A stretch of 64,000 bases of DNA from Ancistrus triradiatus (lineage: Eukaryota; Chordata; Actinopteri; Siluriformes; Loricariidae): the NCBI GenBank assembly GCA_025084515.1, contig JAJAGP010000092.1, positions 467,001 to 531,000 of the forward strand. The letters are read 5' to 3'. How positions within the stretch are numbered: position 1 is the stretch's first letter; every line of letters begins with the position of its first letter. Made by a program: the position numbers and the translations under genes. Below, one piece after another: positions 51,990-63,400 of the stretch. The notes under the pieces are model-generated. The model did not search any database and was not told where the DNA came from. It was given only the letters and a program-made list of their open reading frames with translations.

Positions 51990-52172
51990 GGTTTCTTCGC
52001 CAAATGTATGTCTTTGGACTGTGGGAGGAAACCGGAGTAAACCCACATGGACACGGGGAGGACATGTAGACTCCACACAGAAAGGACCCAGGAAGCTCCA
52101 CCCTGGGATTGAATCCAGGACCTCCTTGCTGTGAGGTGGCGGTGCTACCCACCTAGCCACTGTGGCGCTCAC
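51990..52172. repeat. Interspersed 'gtgggaggaaacc' repeat, best preserved copy
   Basis: Contains gtctttggactgtgggagg, aaacccacatggacacgggg, gaatccaggacctccttgct and gctacccacctagccactgt, the standard order for this fish repeat. Open frames are by-products. Confidence 0.7.
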
Positions 52173-52753
52173 ACATATATTTGAAGGACTGAAGGTACCA
52201 GATTTATGTTTTTAGTTTCTTCATCAAACATCTTTGGTCCTGCATGGCCTCATTGTTTTTGTAATCTGTCCCCAACTTTAAACTAAAAGTATAGCCCTGT
52301 TGCATGTGGAGTGGCATTACTGTGCTGAATCATTCAGGGCTAGAGCTACAGAATACTTCAGAACCTATTACATCGTACCCTATGTGATGAAAGGGTATAA
52401 AATGTATGCTTGATAAATGTTATAAACGTCTTCAAGTTGCTTTCATTTAAATATTCTACCAAAGTGTTAATAGTTTGGCACTGAAACAAGGAACAATGCA
52501 TTCTAAAGGGGAAATTTGTTTAAAAAATTTGAAATCCAGAAACAATGCCTTCACTCAAAATTAGTCTGGAGTTCTGCCTTCTGAGCAAGTGAGAAGGGTG
52601 GAAGAGGAAGGGAGTGGGTCTTAGATAAATACACGTAATGGGCCATAATGATACTTAATGACAGACATGGCTTTCCTTCAGAACACAAAGAGTAACTGAT
52701 ACAAACAAATGATAACACAAATAATAACAAAGGCTAAACCTGTGGTGAGGCAC

Positions 52754-52762
52754 TATATAAAA
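52754..52762 (+). promoter_or_regulatory. TATA box of the TMEM100-like gene
   Basis: tatataaaa within cactatataaaagtgcc. It lies about 240 bp before a good splice donor (aaaag|gtaagc at 53003-53004), consistent with a promoter for a non-coding first exon of about 52785-53003. Confidence 0.5.
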
Positions 52763-52784
52763 GTGCCATAGTCTGTTCTCATTC

Positions 52785-53003
52785 AGAGTGAATGTTATTC
52801 TCTTTGAGGCTATGTACCACCAGAAAACCTCAAATTAACATCTAACCTATCAATTATTTCATATTTTCATATTAACCAGTGACCTCTCAATAATTCTTTT
52901 AATAATTTGACTACTTGTTGGTTTTTTTTAAGCAAAAGGTTTTTTTTTTTATCTCTGGGAAGTGAACGGTTGCTTGGCTGGCGTGTTGGAAGTGCTGTAA
53001 AAG
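52785..53003 (+). other. Probable 5' UTR exon of the TMEM100-like gene
   Basis: Between the TATA box and donor gtaagc. TMEM100 genes usually have untranslated first exons and a single coding exon. The match to this locus is positional only. Confidence 0.4.
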
Positions 53004-53124
53004 GTAAGCATGAATATTTTAATGGATTTTAATTTTTGATTATGACTTCTTCCAGTTATACTGCAGAAATTGTTGCATGCTGAGTATTTGAAAGAGTCAT
53101 TTTTTTATTGAGAAAATTTAACTT

Positions 53125-53400
53125 GAAAACCTAAGGATATTGAACAACATGCGAGAATCAAACTTATTTAGTAAAAAAGAACATGATAATATTGAACAAA
53201 ACCTGATAATATGGGATACAACCTTGTGAATATTTAATGAAACCTGAGAAATATAGAATAAAAACCTGATAATCTTGAATGAAAACCTGTTATTAAACAG
53301 AAACCTGATAATGTTGAATCAAACTTGTAAAAACTGAAAACTTGAGAATACTGGATGAAACTGGAGGTTACTGAATGAAAACCAGAGATTATTGAATTAA
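53125..53400. repeat. Diverged minisatellite (about 25-bp unit)
   Basis: About a dozen imperfect units of the form aaacctgataatattgaatg follow one another, with spacing of roughly 20-30 bp. Inverted units of the same consensus occur at about 55600-55640. Confidence 0.75.
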
Positions 53401-53501
53401 ATTGCTGGCACCACCATGAGACGCTGGGTGAATTCCATTAAATTACAGTTTATGCTGCTGTTTTGTATGGCTTGACTGAAGGGGACATGCCATCTCTACT
53501 C

Positions 53502-54093
53502 TCATGTTTTGGTTGAACATTTGCTGTTATACCATGAGGGTGCATAAAGTCCCCTTTTACATCTAGGTGTTCTGCTAACCACCAGTGGTTCATCATACAT
53601 CACTGCTAGCCAGTCTCTATCAATGCTGTCAATGATTAATATTTTTTCTACAGTTTCCACAGGACTGATTTTCACCTCCATCAACTCTTCTGTTTCTCTT
53701 TCATTCCTCTTACAAATGGAACTGTTCCATTTTCTCTCCATCAACATGGCCAAATGACCTTTCTTCCTGGCCCTTAATTCAGTCTGTCTTGTCTGTGCAG
53801 CCATGCAAACAAAAAGCACAACCAAATGGCTCTTGGCAAAAGCATGATACCTGTCTGTAGTGGATCCAATTTTGATGTGGGATGAACTTGGTGTGGGTTC
53901 CTGTCTGAGCTATGATACAGTCAAATACCGCTAAGAGTGTTTGAGATCTTTTCCCATCTGCAACATCATTTCCTTGCAGACCCAAGTTGTCTTTTGCTGG
54001 CCTCCCCAATGCCATAGGGGCACCCCAGGCTTTATATGTGGTTCTGTTGAAGGCAAGTGTCAGTGGCATTCTTATACTGTTTATTAGGACCAT
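53502..54093 (-). other. Two overlapping unrecognised minus-strand ORFs
   Basis: The frames 54093-53779 (104 codons) and 53825-53502 (107 codons) overlap by 47 bp in different frames. The first reads GLQGNDVADGKRSQTLLAVF, then QTGTHTKFIPHQNWIHYRQV. The second reads ELRARKKGHLAMLMERKWNS and VEKILIIDSIDRDWLAVMYD. Together they could be one decayed protein-coding unit with a frameshift. Family unknown; it may be part of an unlisted transposon or retrogene. Confidence 0.3.
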
Positions 54094-54292
54094 CCAACCA
54101 ATCCAATCAAAATTATGTCTGAATGACTTTTAGGACTAAACCTATGTATGTCCAGATTGCTGCAGCATCTCGTCTCTTACACTCTGAAACTGTGCAAAAT
54201 TGATATTTCACCCTTGGTGTAATACCTTTTTTGTGCAACCCTCCAACATCTTCTCTGATGCCGTTGCTTCCTTACTCTAAAATCTCCTATGT

Positions 54293-55345
54293 ACAGTGCA
54301 GCAAAAAAGTATTTAGTCAGCCACTGATTGTGCAAGTTCTACTTAGAAAGATGAGAGAGGTCTGTAATTTTCATCATAGGTACACTTCAACTATAAGAGA
54401 CAAAATCCAGGAAATCACATTGTAGGATTTTTAAAGAATTTAATTGTAAATTATGGTGGAAAATAAGTATTTGGTCAATAACATTGGTTCAACTCAATAC
54501 TTTGTAACATAACCTTTGTTGGCAATGACAGAGGTCAAACATTTCCTGTAAGTCTTCACCAGGTTTGCACAAACTGTAGCTGGTATTTTGGCCCCTTCCT
54601 CCATGCAGATCTCCTCTAGAGCAGTGATGTTTTGGGGAAACAACACAGACTTTCAAACTCCCTCCACACCCATTTTCTATGGGGTTGAGGTCTGGAGACT
54701 GGCTAGGCCACTCCCAGGACCTTGAAATGGCTTTTTTACATAGCCACTCCTTCGTTGCCCGAGCAGTGTGTGTTTGGGATCATTGTTATGCTGGAAGACC
54801 CCAAGCCATGTTCCATCTTCAATGCTCTCACTGATGGAAGGAGGGTTTTGGCTTAAAATCTCTCATGATACATGGCCCCGTTCATTCTTCCTTAACACGG
54901 ATCAGTAGTCCTGTCCCCTTTGCAGAAAAAACAGCCCCAAAGCATGAGGGTTTCCACCCCCAAGCTTCACAGTAGGTATGGTGTTCTTGGGTTGCTGGAC
55001 TCAGCATCCTTTTTTTCCCTCCAGTTGAGTTTTTTTACCAAAAAGCTCTATTTTGGGTTTAATTTGGCCACATGATATTCTCCCAATCCTTTTCTGGATC
55101 ATCCATATGCTCTTCCTGGCAAAATTTCAAATGGGCCTGGGGACATGTCTGGCACTGGCAGGATCCGAGTCCCTCTCAGCGTAGTGTGTTACTGATGGTA
55201 GCCTTTGTTACTTTGGTCCCAGCTCTCTGCAGGTCATTCATCAGGTCCCTCCGTGTAGTTCTGGGATTTTTGCTCACCGTTCTCATGATCATTTTGACCC
55301 CACAGGATGAGATCTTGTGTGGAACCCCAGCATTACAGAAAAAAG
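54293..55345 (-). mobile_element. Tc1-like transposon (family A), truncated
   Basis: The left end cagtgcagcaaaaaagtatt and the following subterminal region match 19087-20112. The minus strand holds transposase pieces in several frames (AREQ, DNDPKH region, GKPKS-type N-terminal block near 55200). The other terminal repeat is absent: the sequence stops matching near 55345. Confidence 0.82.
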
Positions 55346-55660
55346 CAACTAAATTTGAAGTTATCTTTATTGGAAGATGGATGAGGAACAGTAGCTCAGT
55401 TTTGACTCAGCTGCCAGCTGCACCTAGTCTAACCTAAACTTAAACCATTTTAACTAATAAACTACTTATTCCATAACCTACCCTGATCTGCCTTGGTTCT
55501 GTTTAGGTGGAAATTACATTTGGTTAATTTGCACTGAAATACATGTTTATTGTTTAATTAATATTAACTAAACCTAAAGGTAGCCCTAGTGTTATCATTC
55601 AGTACTCTCAGGTTTTCATTCGGTATTTCCTGACTGGTAACTATATACTGTATATATACT
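55346..55660. other. Short unassigned stretch with inverted minisatellite units
   Basis: Units such as ctctcaggttttcattcggt near 55605 are the reverse complement of the minisatellite at 53125-53400. Confidence 0.45.
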
Positions 55661-55667
55661 CATACAT

Positions 55668-56545
55668 GTAAAATGCATTCAGGAAGTCTTCAGACGCTTT
55701 CACTTTTTCACATTTTGTTATGTTGACGCCTTGTGCTAAAACAAAAAAACAAGTTGCCCCCTTCAATCTGTACTTAATATCCCATAATGAGAAACAGAAA
55801 TTTTTGCAAATTTAATAAAGAGGAAAAATTTAAATTTCACATGGACATAAATATTCAGACCTTTTGCTATGACACTTGAAATTTAGCTCTGGGGGCGTCC
55901 CATTTTTCTTGACCATCTTTGAGATGTTTCTATACCTTGAGTGGAGTCCATCTGTGGTAAATTCAGTTGATTGGACATAATTTGGAAAGACAAACACCTG
56001 TCTATATAAGATCTAGCAGATAACAATACATATCAGAGCAAAAACCAACCCATGGGAGGAAAGTACTGCCTGTAGAGCTTAGAGACAGGACTGTGTGGAG
56101 ATACAGATCTGGAGAAGGCTACAAAAAATCTGCTGCACTGAAAGTTCCCAAGAGCAAAGTGCCCTCCATATTCCATAAATGGATGAAGTTTGGATGCCCC
56201 ACCACACTAAGTAACTGGGGAGAAGGGCCTTGGTAAGAGAGATGATCAAAAACTCAATGGTCACTCTGGCTGAGCTCCAAAGATTTTGTGTGCAGATGGA
56301 AGAAACTTCCAGATCACTGCATCACTCCACCAATCTGGGTTTTATGACAGAGTGGCCAGACAGAAGCCTCTCCTCAGTAAAAGACACATGAAAGCCCATC
56401 TGAAGTTTGCAGAAAAGCATCTAAAAGACTCAGACTGTGAGAAACAAAATTCTCTGATCTGATGAAACCAAGATTAGATTGAACTTTCTGACCTTTCTGA
56501 ATTGTCATATCTGAAGGAAAACAGGCACTGCTCATCATACATCAT
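55668..56545 (+). mobile_element. Tc1-like transposon with 'cattcaggaagt' TIR, truncated
   Basis: The left end tgcattcaggaagtcttcag is followed by the usual non-coding region and decayed transposase on the plus strand: the region coding for R-SGEGYKKS near 56100, RQKPLLSKRHMKAHLKF near 56365 and a shifted WSDETK block near 56455. The copy breaks off at an inverted duplication and ATCT microsatellite near 56518-56590. Confidence 0.8.
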
Positions 56546-56590
56546 ATCTATCTATCTATCTATATATATGATGAGCAGTGACTGTTTTTC
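56518..56590. repeat. Hairpin around an (ATCT)n microsatellite
   Basis: acaggcactgctcatcata and the downstream tatgatgagcagtgactgt are inverted copies about 30 bp apart; ATCT/TA repeats fill the loop. Confidence 0.8.
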
Positions 56591-56735
56591 TATACGTGTA
56601 TATATATATTCACAATAAGTCTTTCACAATAAGATTTTGCGTTATGTCATCAATTAATAATAATACACTTCTGTATTTCTTTAAGTTTACTCACAGTCTA
56701 TGACACAAACTCATACTAATATTTCCTTCTGACAG

Positions 56736-57421
56736 ATTGTAAACCGGACACATCTGGCAAAACTCTTATAACCTGCAGGAAGTTCAAGGGGAATCTGAAA
56801 AAATCAATCAACTGTTTCAGCCTGATTCTTTACCCAAGAACAACAAGAACTGAGACTGTGAACTAGAACTGATGAACTAGTACTCTGATGAAAACGCGCT
56901 TGGGTAGGTGTTAACTCAACTGTGGCACACCATTGACAACTACTAAAACTACTACACAGATTCATCTGAGAGTGACACTGTCATTGCAAATTCCATTCAC
57001 CATGGTATCAATCCTCGATCCCTCTGCCCTGCCCGACTCCACCCAAGCAGTAACCTATGACCCTAAGTCTGAAACAGTAATCCTACCGAGTGGAGTGGTC
57101 TCTGTCGCAGGCGTCACAGTGATAACTGGGGGCACTGAGATGTCCTGGGGCTCCTGCATGTTGGCCTTTGGGTTTTGGGGTACAGTGGTTGGGCTGAGCG
57201 CAGTGAGTGTAGGGCTTTGGGAGACGTCGAAACAAACAAAGGATAGCACTTCACTCCTACTACATCTGGGTTTGGTGATCCTTGCTATCAGTTCAAGTGT
57301 TGTATTAGGAGTTTTTGGGTTCCGTTGTCTCATGAAGAAGAAAAGAAATCAGCATGAGGAAGGAAAAGTTGTGCTAGTTGGTATGGGAGGAGGGAGAGAT
57401 ATAAAAACAGTTACTGTCTGA
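56736..57421 (+). CDS. tmem100: TMEM100-like transmembrane protein (coding exon 57002-57421)
   Basis: Exon from acceptor ttctgacag|attgta; the coding part is 57002-57421, 139 residues. Start chosen because it is the first long-frame ATG and has an ideal context (caccatgg). TMEM100 is a small two-pass membrane protein acting downstream of BMP9/10-ALK1 in endothelium and in TRPA1-TRPV1 regulation in sensory neurons. Hallmarks: PKSETVILP (21-29), matching the PKSEV motif of TMEM100; TGGTEMSWGSCML (42-54), matching TGGTELSCYRCI; TM1 about 51-72; TM2 about 84-110 (LLHLGLVILAISSSVVLGVF); basic RCLMKKKRNQ after TM2; and a KVVLV tail where TMEM100 has QTALV. Divergent from mammalian TMEM100, so a lineage paralogue is possible. 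Two short upstream ORFs lie at 56872-56880 and 56888-56914. Confidence 0.75.
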
Positions 57422-57449
57422 AACAAAAAAAAAGAAAAGGAAAAGAGAT

Positions 57450-57993
57450 ACAGTGGAGGCAAGAAGTCTGAGACCACTAGAGAATTGGTTACATTTTGCA
57501 TTAATCTCTAATACAATGATTTGCATTATAAATCATATAATTAGCATAACAATGTGAGTGAAAAGTCAAATATGTGAAAAAAATTATTTAATACATTTCA
57601 GAATTATTTCATATGTGGAATGTTCTCTTTTTTGTCATAATGGCATCGTGTACTCGAGCTGGCATCAACTCCACAGGCGTATGCAAAGTCTGATTATATA
57701 TGTTATTGCAGCATGGTGTCACTATATTCCAAAGAGCATCTTGTAATGTTACTAAATGTTTGACTGTTTGTCTTCAATTGCCCCAATAAATACTTACTGG
57801 AGTTTAGATCAGTTGACTTTGAAGGAAAGTCCTGACAGTCACCACTCCTTGATCTTATTTGGTCTTCAGTCAGATGTGGCAAAACATTGAATTGTGTTTT
57901 GGGTCATTATCTGTTATTATGTAGTATGAATAATTCTCAACAAAGATCCAAGCAAGCATTTTACCAGTGGTGAAACTTTTAGCCCCTACTGTA
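57450..57993 (-). mobile_element. DNA-transposon remnant (family M), copy 1
   Basis: Left end cagtggaggcaagaagtctg, agaccact; right end agcccctactgtag. Internal text (gagctggcatcaactccaca, tttgggtcattatctgttat) parallels the copy at 59290-59882. It lies in the likely 3' UTR of the TMEM100-like gene. Confidence 0.65.
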
Positions 57994-59285
57994 GATGTGT
58001 AAAATCTGTGAATCTATTGACACTGCTACAATATGTTTACATAGCAAATATCTACACACTGTATCATATCTACTGTTTAGATGATGATTTAGATGTTTAA
58101 AAACTTGGAATACACATGTTTAAAATCATTTACTTTTTTGGTCATAGTAAAATTTTTATATTACAAATGTTGCATGTGAAAATTGCTGTTAGGAATGGGT
58201 GTTTTTTAACAGATATTACTTGTGTCCTAATGCGAATGAATGATAACTGACTATAAGAGAAACTTCTGTAACTGTGTTTGCATGCTATAACCTTTTATCC
58301 TGTATAATAAAGCAAATAAATTGTCTTGCTTGGTGTTGCAAGGTTTATAGGGCCTTGATATGTTTCTGGGTCTACAATTGCTAACATAAAACAGCTTTCT
58401 CAAGAAGCATGTCAATCCTTTGTGGTTTAACTAAATGCATGTTATACCATACATCTTATAGTTAAACTACTATGCATAATGAACAAGCTGCCACATCTTC
58501 TCTGTGACCTTACTGGTCAAACAGCAGAGCATCTTCAGTAAAAACTCTTTCAGCTCCACTATAGCAAGCAGCAGTATAGGAGGTCATTTCTAAAAACACT
58601 GATCCCTCTGTGCAACAGTTCATCACTGTACCAGAATATTAGTGTGCATTTGAACCAATTTCTCTAAAACTTAATAGGTCATCAATTCATTTTGTACTTT
58701 TATTGAAATTTATTACCATTATTTGCGCCTTTGTCATTATATAATACTACTAGATATAGTATTCCTATATTCTGTTATTATTTCATCTAATTGTACCATA
58801 TATCATTACATCTGTGGTTACATTATTGCTGCACCTGTAACATGAATAAAATAATAATAAAATGATCTATCAGTTTTATCTACTGTATGTATCTATCTCT
58901 GTCTGCCTGTCTAGACCTGTCTGGCTGTTTATAAATATCCATTGCCACTCACCACTAAATTGCACTAAATTCTGACTGAATCTTAGTTTAAAATTAGAAC
59001 AGGCATATGTTCTCCAATCTCAGTGTGCAAAGCTGGTAGAAACATATCCAAAACAGGTTGACTGCTGTAATTAAAGAAAAAGGTGGCTAGACCTATTGAC
59101 CAGGGAGCTCAGTTACTTTTTCAACCCTAAATATTCTAGTTTTCCCCAGTTCTGTATTCAGTATGAATTTGTAAGGAAAAATATAAAATATGGGAAAGGA
59201 TTTTGATTTCAATCTGTAAGACCAAGTACTAAGGTAAGCTGATGTTTTTATATGCAAAACTGCCAATACTTGTTTCTTCATGTAT
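57994..59285. other. Probable 3' flank of the TMEM100-like gene, otherwise unassigned
   Basis: aataaagcaaataaa at 58305-58320 could serve as polyadenylation signals. No other gene or repeat is recognised up to the next transposon remnant. Confidence 0.4.
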
Positions 59286-59289
59286 TTCA

Positions 59290-59882
59290 GTTATAGCTCC
59301 ATATTTTTGTTGATAACATTACCATTTTAGATGGTGCATTTAAGGCCAAAAAGTCCACTAGTAAAAAGGTTTCTATTTTATGTTTTAATCTCAAATATTA
59401 TACAATGTTTTTCACTACAGATCATATAATGAGCATTTTGAGTGATAATTTGAATCTATGTAAACAAATACAAATGGCATGCATTTCCGAATTTACTAGT
59501 GTTTTGTATGTTCTCCTTTTCCTATAATCAAGCTGGCATGGAATCCACAAGTCCTTTGTACAATCTGATAATCCATGTTACCCCAGCAGATTTCACAATA
59601 CTCCCAAGGGCCCATCTTTTTGTGAATGGTCCTGAAATGTTTGACTTCCTCTTTTTTCTTCAAGTGGCAATAAATGCGTGTTGGGATTTAGGGTCAAATT
59701 GACTATGGAGAAGAAAAACTCCTTGACAGCCAGCACTCCCTGATCTTCTTTGGTCTTCAAGTAGTTTTTGCAAAGCTTTGAGGTGTGTTTTGGGTCATTA
59801 TCCTACTGTAGTATGAAACCTTCTCCACAAAGATTCGAACAAGAATTTTGACTAGTGGTCTCCGAATTTTAGATCCCACTGT
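59290..59882 (-). mobile_element. DNA-transposon remnant (family M), copy 2
   Basis: caagctggcatggaatccac, ttttgggtcattatcctact and the end agtggtctccgaattttaga, tcccactgta align with 57450-57993 in the same order. The ends are degraded. Confidence 0.6.
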
Positions 59883-60359
59883 ATGTGTTTATTCCACTTA
59901 ACATTATATTTTTGCCATATTTCTAGTAAGATCAGCATTGATAGTGTCATATTTTATTGTTATTATCTGGGGATTATGTAAATACAACTGTTACATATCC
60001 TTAGCTAGACAAAAGCTTTGTCTTTGACGTGTATCATTTATTATATCTTAGAATTTAATCTGTTATTCACATATTTTTGTATGTTTGCATAACAACATAT
60101 TGTTAAGTGATTTCAACCACCAATGCCTAACATAAAGTAAAGCATTGTCATATAACTGCTCTGCAGTTTGGACCAAGTCCAAAACATTTAATCTTATTTG
60201 ACCTTGATAATACCCCCATGCATTAGAATTTATTGCATGAGCATCATAAGAGCAGCTCTAAATCAAAGGGCACTTCAATATAAGGAAGTTCTCAGAATTA
60301 CCTTGTCCAAGTATTATATTGATCTCAGAGTGTTACTTTGTGAATGCACTGAGACAGTT

Positions 60360-60405
60360 ATGGATCAAGTTATAGTGATTACCTTGACATTACTACTACT
60401 ACCAG
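60360..60405 (+). CDS. CEACAM-like gene, exon 1 (signal peptide)
   Basis: ATG at 60360, 15 codons plus one base, donor ctaccag|gtaagg. Hydrophobic core VIVITLTLLLL. Upstream in-frame sequence exists but has no signal-peptide character, so the ATG nearest the hydrophobic run is chosen. Confidence 0.8.
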
Positions 60406-63400
60406 GTAAGGACATAAAAAGAAATATAATTTTCCAAATGTTAGAAATGCATTGCTTAAAACAAGTTGTCAACAGTTATGGCAATGTTTGATTGTGAAAT
60501 GTGTTTTAATGCTAATAATTTGTTAATTATAGTCATATAATAATTGGTAATGATAGTCAGACTAATTCTACATAAAAAAGCCCCCCCAAAAGCCCACGCA
60601 ATCAACTTTTTTATGTTTATCTCAGGGACATTTGTGTACTGTGCTGTGGATGACTTTTTTTTTTGCTAAGTTCAACAATTGAATATGCTTATTCTCTATG
60701 CTGTTGCTTCAGGCTAACATTTTCACTCATGAAAATAATACTTCAACACATTTTCTATCTCAGGGTTTAATCAAGGGCAAGATCTGTTACCACCAGGACC
60801 AGTGAATGGTCTGGTTACTGGAAGTGTCAATTTTGAAACCATCATTATACCACAACCGATTAACTCTATGAATTGGAGTTACAGTGAAAAGCCTGTGATC
60901 ACGTTTACTCCCCCGGGGTCTGAGGAAGTACATCCCGGCTACAAAGATCGAGTTACTCTGAACCACAACACTGGAGCTCTGATTCTAAGATCCCTGACCA
61001 TGGCTGATGCTGGAATATACACCTTGACCGTAACATCAGGAGGTGCACAGATCAAGGATCAAATCTCACTCCAGGTGTTTGGTAAGGAACTAATTTATAA
61101 TGTTGTGTGAAATTCAAAGAAGTAACAAGACAAACAATATTAGCATATAAAAAGTGATAATGGGCATAAAACAGAACATAGCTTGACAACTATAATAAGC
61201 CACCATATTTGCCACAAATGAATGGGCATGCAGACACCATGTTTAAAATTCATTTCACCTACACCAACGCTAACAAGAGCATAACATCAGGCACACATTC
61301 ATGCAATCTCCACATACAATAACTGCCAGCAGCATGGGTCATACTGAGTAGCTCAGTGGCTTTTAATCTCGATGTTACCTTTCCAACAAGTCAAGTCAAG
61401 TCAAGTCAGATTTATTTATATAGCGCTTTTTACAATGGAGCATTGTCTCAAAGCAACTTTACAAGATTAGATTATCTCCTAATAACTACGTCCAATCCCA
61501 AATTGAGCAAGCCTAGGGCGACAGTGGCAAGGAAAAACTCATTAGTTCAAGCTCCCTTTTCCCAAGTCAAATTGCTGTCCTGCAAGAACTGTCGTAGTCA
61601 GCTGCAGGAGTTATGAAACTATATGCAACATAGCTCACAACTCACACTAAGGCTAGAATTACCAAAGGCTGATTAGTATAGTATGTACAAAGGAAACTGC
61701 AAATAGAAAAATGCAGTGTCTTACATTTTTACTTTGACACTCTTTTTTTTGTGCATACTATACTGATGGACGTGTTCCAGGTGTTATTTTGTCCCATTCA
61801 TCCTGAAAACACTTAATGTCTTAAGTACTGGGTACAGTACTGGGTTGTTGTTGTCACATTTTTTATTTAAAAAATATCCATACATTCTCTATTGGGGACA
61901 GGTCAGGACTGCAGGCAGGACAGTCCAGTACCCATACCCTTTTCTTCCGCAGCCATGCCTTTGTAATGTGTGCAGTATGGTTTTGCATTGTCTTGTTGAA
62001 AATACATGGACCTCCCATAAACACATTACTGTGATATCAAAGAAGTGTAAATAACTTTGCCAAGGGCATTGACCCAACCCCATACCATGAAAGATCCCGG
62101 CTTTTGGACGTGTTACTGATAACAGTCTGGGTGGTCCTTTTTATCTTTGCGCACAGCATTTGATCATAATACATGTTTCCACTGTGTGATGATCCAACAC
62201 AGATACCTCCAAACCCAGAGAATTCGACACCACTTTTCGACACGACAAACATAAGGCTTCTTTTTTGCACAGTAAAGTTTTAAATGGCATTTGTAAATGT
62301 AACTTTGTACTGTAGTACCTGACAAAGGTTTGCCAAAGTAATCCCTTGCCCATGAGATTATATCAGCTATTGATGAATGATGGTTCTTGTGCAGTGCTAT
62401 CTGAGGGATCATGCACTGAAATTCCTCCTGATTCCTTGAATCGTTTAATGATATTATGCACTGTAGAGCGAGAAATATCTAAATATCTGGACGAACTGGA
62501 GATCCCCTGACCATTTTCGCTCCTCAAAACTCAGCCTTTCATGGTTACTGCTTTTATACCAGATCATGATTACAATCACCTGTTTGAGATCATAACATTG
62601 AGTTTATTTTTACCTCATTACTAGCCCTAAATTGTCTCCATCCCAACTTTTTTGGAATGTTTTGCAGGCCTGAAATGAAGGAATGGATAGTTATTAACAA
62701 TGAAACGAAGCTGACCAGACAAAACCTGAAATATCTCAGGTTCATATTGTCTACAATGAATAAAAGTCAAAGGAAATGTGGGACACCCTACTTTTTTTTT
62801 TTGAATTTTCATACTGTCCCAACTTTTTTCTGATTTGGGGTTGTAAATGAATTCATTTATCTTAATGTACAACTTGGTGAAAACTTTTATATTAAGATTT
62901 AAGTTTCAATGAATGGAAATCCTAATGCTTCAGCAAGACATTCTAGAGATTGGTCTGCTACCAAACTTGTGGTAAGTTTGGGGGAGGCCCTTTCATATTT
63001 CCCTGGACAGTGCCCAGTGCACAAAGCAAGCCCCACAGATAAAGCGGGAAATGAAGAAGAGAAGTCTGACTCTGTCCGCACGGAGCCTGAGCTCAACCAC
63101 AAATCAGCGTCTTTGGGCCCCCCTTGTCGCCCACCGAGCATGTGGATTGACAAAAAAAGAACAGGACGACAAGAGGGAGAGTGGAGTGGGGGATAGGAGT
63201 ACACAGGGACACAGTGAAAGCTGCCAGACTGACCTCACGCAATGAGCGCGAACACGCACGGTCACGGCAACACACACCGTGATAGCAAAAAGCATTAGAA
63301 AGGTGAAAGGGTAATCAAAGAGAGGATGGTGCCAGGACTTGTGTATTCTTTGCATCCTTGTAGGGTGGAACAAGGATTGTTCTAGAATCATTAAGCTGAT

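Noticed and set aside
56933..57001. Upstream extension of the TMEM100-like frame
   Set aside because: The frame is open to 56933 but begins at TTG, not ATG; the first ATG in frame is 57002 and has a strong context.
62899..63391. Overlapping ORFs in the intron of the CEACAM-like gene
   Set aside because: They overlap a family J transposon remnant and a GC-rich insert; no splice sites or phase agreement with the flanking Ig exons.
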